The position numbers and the translations under genes were made by a program. Positions 44,368-46,066 of a stretch of DNA of 46,066 nt are shown piece after piece. This stretch comes from a virus. The first letter of the stretch is position 1, and every line of letters starts with the position of its first letter. Location of the stretch: positions 1 through 46,066 of the IMG/VR virus record IMGVR_UViG_3300047388_000137, one strand, 5' to 3'. Below the pieces are notes generated by a model. The model did not search any database, was not told the origin of the DNA, and saw only the letters and a list, made by a program, of their open reading frames with translations.

Positions 44368-45824
44368 ATCTGCCAGTCCGGCGGGGCCTGGATCGGCCTG
44401 CCGTGCTGGTCGACGAACGTGGAGAGCAGAGCGTCGCCGATGTGTTTGAACTGGCCGTCGCCGGGCTTGAAGCCCTGCGAGCGTAGGAACGCGCCGATCT
44501 GGTTCGCGAGCCGCTGGTGGTCAGCGGTCGGAACCATCGCCACACCCGTACCAGTCCCGCCGTCGGTGTAGCCGAGGTTCCGGGCGATCCCGCCCGCGGC
44601 CTTGCCCACGTCGATCTTGAAGACGTGTCCGGCGGTCGTCTTGCCGCTGACGATCTTGTTCGTCTCTGCGTTCGTCTTTTTGATCTTCGCCTGAGTGAGC
44701 GCGTCCTTCAGCATCTGCGACTGCGGGTCTACCGCGGCAAGCTGCGTGAGCGTGCTGAGCAGGTTGCCCTTGTTCGCGAACCTCTGCTGGAGGATCGAGT
44801 TGTTCTTGTCGGTGACGGTGCCGACAGCTCCCGCGCGATCCGCCGCCGCCTGGCCGCGCGCTTGAGCGAGCGAGTCCTGGAGCGCCTGGAGCGCCTTCGA
44901 GTTCGTGCCCTTCTCGTCGACCGACTTGCTACGAGCCTCGGCCGCGATCAGGGGGTTCATGTCGCTCGCGTACTGCGCTGAAGCAGCGCCGAGCGCGTTC
45001 GCTGTCCCCGCTGCGTTCTCCCCCGCTGCTGCGATCTGACCCGAGCCGTCGTTGGCCGAGCCGCCGACAGAGCTGGCGAGCGCCTGTGCGAGCGCCGAAT
45101 CGTTCGTCGCTGCGCCGGTAGCCGCGGCCTGGTCGCGACCCGCCGCCGTCTTCAGCCGTCCGAGTACGGAGAGCTTGAAGTTGGGGTCGTTCGGATCGAG
45201 GCCGTACCAGTTGGAGATGTCCGCCTGGTTCTGCTTCTCCTGCCCAGGGTTCGCCGCGACCTGCTTGGCGAGCGCTGCGGCGACCGCATTCTGCGGAGCT
45301 GCCGCGGCGTCACCGTAGTAGCCGGGATCGAACGTACTGCCGACCGCGCCGCCCTGCGAGAGCAGCGACTGGAGGAGCGTGTTGATCGCCGAACCAGCGT
45401 CGACCCCACCCGGAGGTGCAGCTCCCGCGAGCGTGCGAGTCGGAGCCGGAGTGTCCGCGGCCGTGCCGTGCGGAGTGACCCCCGCCGGACCGCCGGTATA
45501 CGTGCCGGTGCCGTGCTTCGCGTTGAACGCTTCGCCGCCCTTGTGGTTGGCGCGGAAGGCGAGCGCGGCTGCCTTCGTCTGCGGGCCGAAGACGCCGTCC
45601 TGCGCCACGTTGAAGCCGTGGTTCATCAGGAACTGCTGCATCGAACGGACCTGCTGCATCGTCATGGCCGCGTGACCGCTGTTCAGACGCACGTTCGGCA
45701 TCAGGTGCACGACGGTGTCGCGGCCCCCTGGGGTGGGGCCGGGCGGGCTCACGCCGGGCGTGAACTGCTGCGACCGCTGGAAGCCCTGGTTGAAGTTGGG
45801 GTCGTTCGGATCGTGTCCGCTCAT
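44364..45824 (-). CDS. Internal virion protein with peptidoglycan-binding domain (486 aa)
   Basis: ATG 45824. Residues about 50-95 hold a PG_binding_1 unit: MTMQQVRSMQQFLMNHGFNV, then QDGVFGPQTKAAALAFRANH. The remainder is Ala/Gln/Asn-rich and helical, with a repeated LDPNDPNF also seen at the N-terminus (DPNDPNF). The last segment (HQRLANQIGAFLRSQGFKPG) is compact. Located between the ejection protein and the end-cut gene. Probably anchors the injected machinery to cell wall. Confidence 0.75.
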   Translation of the reverse strand: MSGHDPNDPNFNQGFQRSQQFTPGVSPPGPTPGGRDTVVHLMPNVRLNSGHAAMTMQQVRSMQQFLMNHGFNVAQDGVFGPQTKAAALAFRANHKGGEAFNAKHGTGTYTGGPAGVTPHGTAADTPAPTRTLAGAAPPGGVDAGSAINTLLQSLLSQGGAVGSTFDPGYYGDAAAAPQNAVAAALAKQVAANPGQEKQNQADISNWYGLDPNDPNFKLSVLGRLKTAAGRDQAAATGAATNDSALAQALASSVGGSANDGSGQIAAAGENAAGTANALGAASAQYASDMNPLIAAEARSKSVDEKGTNSKALQALQDSLAQARGQAAADRAGAVGTVTDKNNSILQQRFANKGNLLSTLTQLAAVDPQSQMLKDALTQAKIKKTNAETNKIVSGKTTAGHVFKIDVGKAAGGIARNLGYTDGGTGTGVAMVPTADHQRLANQIGAFLRSQGFKPGDGQFKHIGDALLSTFVDQHGRPIQAPPDWQI

Positions 45825-45827
45825 GCG

Positions 45828-46066
45828 TTACCCCTTCTTCTTCGAGCCGTTGGTGTATGCGTTCGCGACGATCTTCGCCGCGGGTGTCTTCGGGGCCGGT
45901 GCGGCCGTCTTCGTCTGCGGACGAACCGAGACGGGAGCGGCCTTCGCGGGAGTGCCCAGCCCGTACAGGGCGTTCATCCCCGCGCTACGAGCCGCGAGAG
46001 CGGCGGCAGCGGGAGACTTCCCGGCCTTCTGAGCTGCATTCAGCGCGGCCTGCGCGGCTGCTGAAA
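45828..46066 (-). CDS. C-terminal part of a late protein, cut by the window edge
   Basis: 78 codons and a TAA (45828). Ala/Lys/Pro-rich (NAAQKAGKSPAAAALAARSA; KTAAPAPKTPAAKIVANAYT), ending NGSKKKG, typical of small basic virion proteins. It precedes ATG 45824 with GAAGAAGGGG as SD. It may be the continuation of the frame at 1-302 after circularisation, with some bases missing. Confidence 0.6.
   Translation of the reverse strand, partial: SAAAQAALNAAQKAGKSPAAAALAARSAGMNALYGLGTPAKAAPVSVRPQTKTAAPAPKTPAAKIVANAYTNGSKKKG

Noticed and set aside
1-46066. CRISPR arrays, insertion sequences and rRNA
   Set aside because: No regularly spaced repeats with spacers, no transposase and no rRNA-like sequence were seen.

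Overview
The window looks like nearly all of the genome of a GC-rich temperate bacteriophage with a short-tailed (podovirus-like) virion. It has a portal, scaffold, major capsid protein, head-tail adaptor and tail-hub or nozzle protein, plus very large internal virion proteins, but no tape measure, tube or sheath gene. Lysogeny is indicated by a tyrosine integrase and an Xre-type repressor. Strong AGGAGG ribosome sites, high GC and several families common in actinobacterial phages point to an actinobacterial host. That is inference; no host gene is present.

Layout. (1) 1-15.9 kb, minus strand: late operon read right to left. The order is small decoration-like proteins, terminase large subunit (13.4-14.9 kb), a secreted metallopeptidase-like protein, portal, HTH or small-terminase candidate, scaffold, capsid, adaptor, nozzle and small receptor-side proteins, interrupted by two free-standing HNH endonucleases. 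(2) 15.9-17.24 kb: control region with tRNA-Asn(GTT), hairpins and element A. (3) 17.36-24.05 kb, plus strand: about 27 small early genes, mostly unknown, many preceded by the same CCGCCAGAGAGGA start-associated sequence; a two-gene minus-strand cassette sits at 23.0-23.5 kb. (4) 24.05-37.8 kb, plus strand: sigma-like factor, MazG-like protein, RecB/Cas4-like nuclease, Erf annealing protein, DNA polymerase A interrupted by two homing endonucleases, dNTP diphosphohydrolase-like protein, HAD phosphatase, primase-helicase, SSB, a two-piece sigma factor, calcineurin-like phosphoesterase and an Acb2-type anti-CBASS protein. (5) 37.9-39.4 kb: integrase, repressor and a small divergent gene. (6) 39.4-46.07 kb, minus strand: endolysin, holin-like proteins, a virion lysozyme/M15 peptidase and large internal virion proteins. 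Both window ends lie inside minus-strand ORFs, so blocks 6 and 1 are probably continuous on a circular map.

How it works together. The divergent control region at 16-17 kb probably drives early genes rightward and late genes leftward. The two sigma-like systems are candidates for switching the host polymerase between early, middle and late promoters. Replication uses the phage polymerase, primase-helicase, SSB and Erf. Lysis uses the amidase endolysin with one or two membrane proteins.

The most unusual features are: several genes whose only well-placed start codon is CTG or ATT behind a very strong Shine-Dalgarno; a polymerase gene split at its RxSS...NLP motif by a 0.95 kb insert; a sigma factor split into region-2 and region-4 proteins; and a twice-occurring hairpin element whose outer stem differs by compensatory changes.
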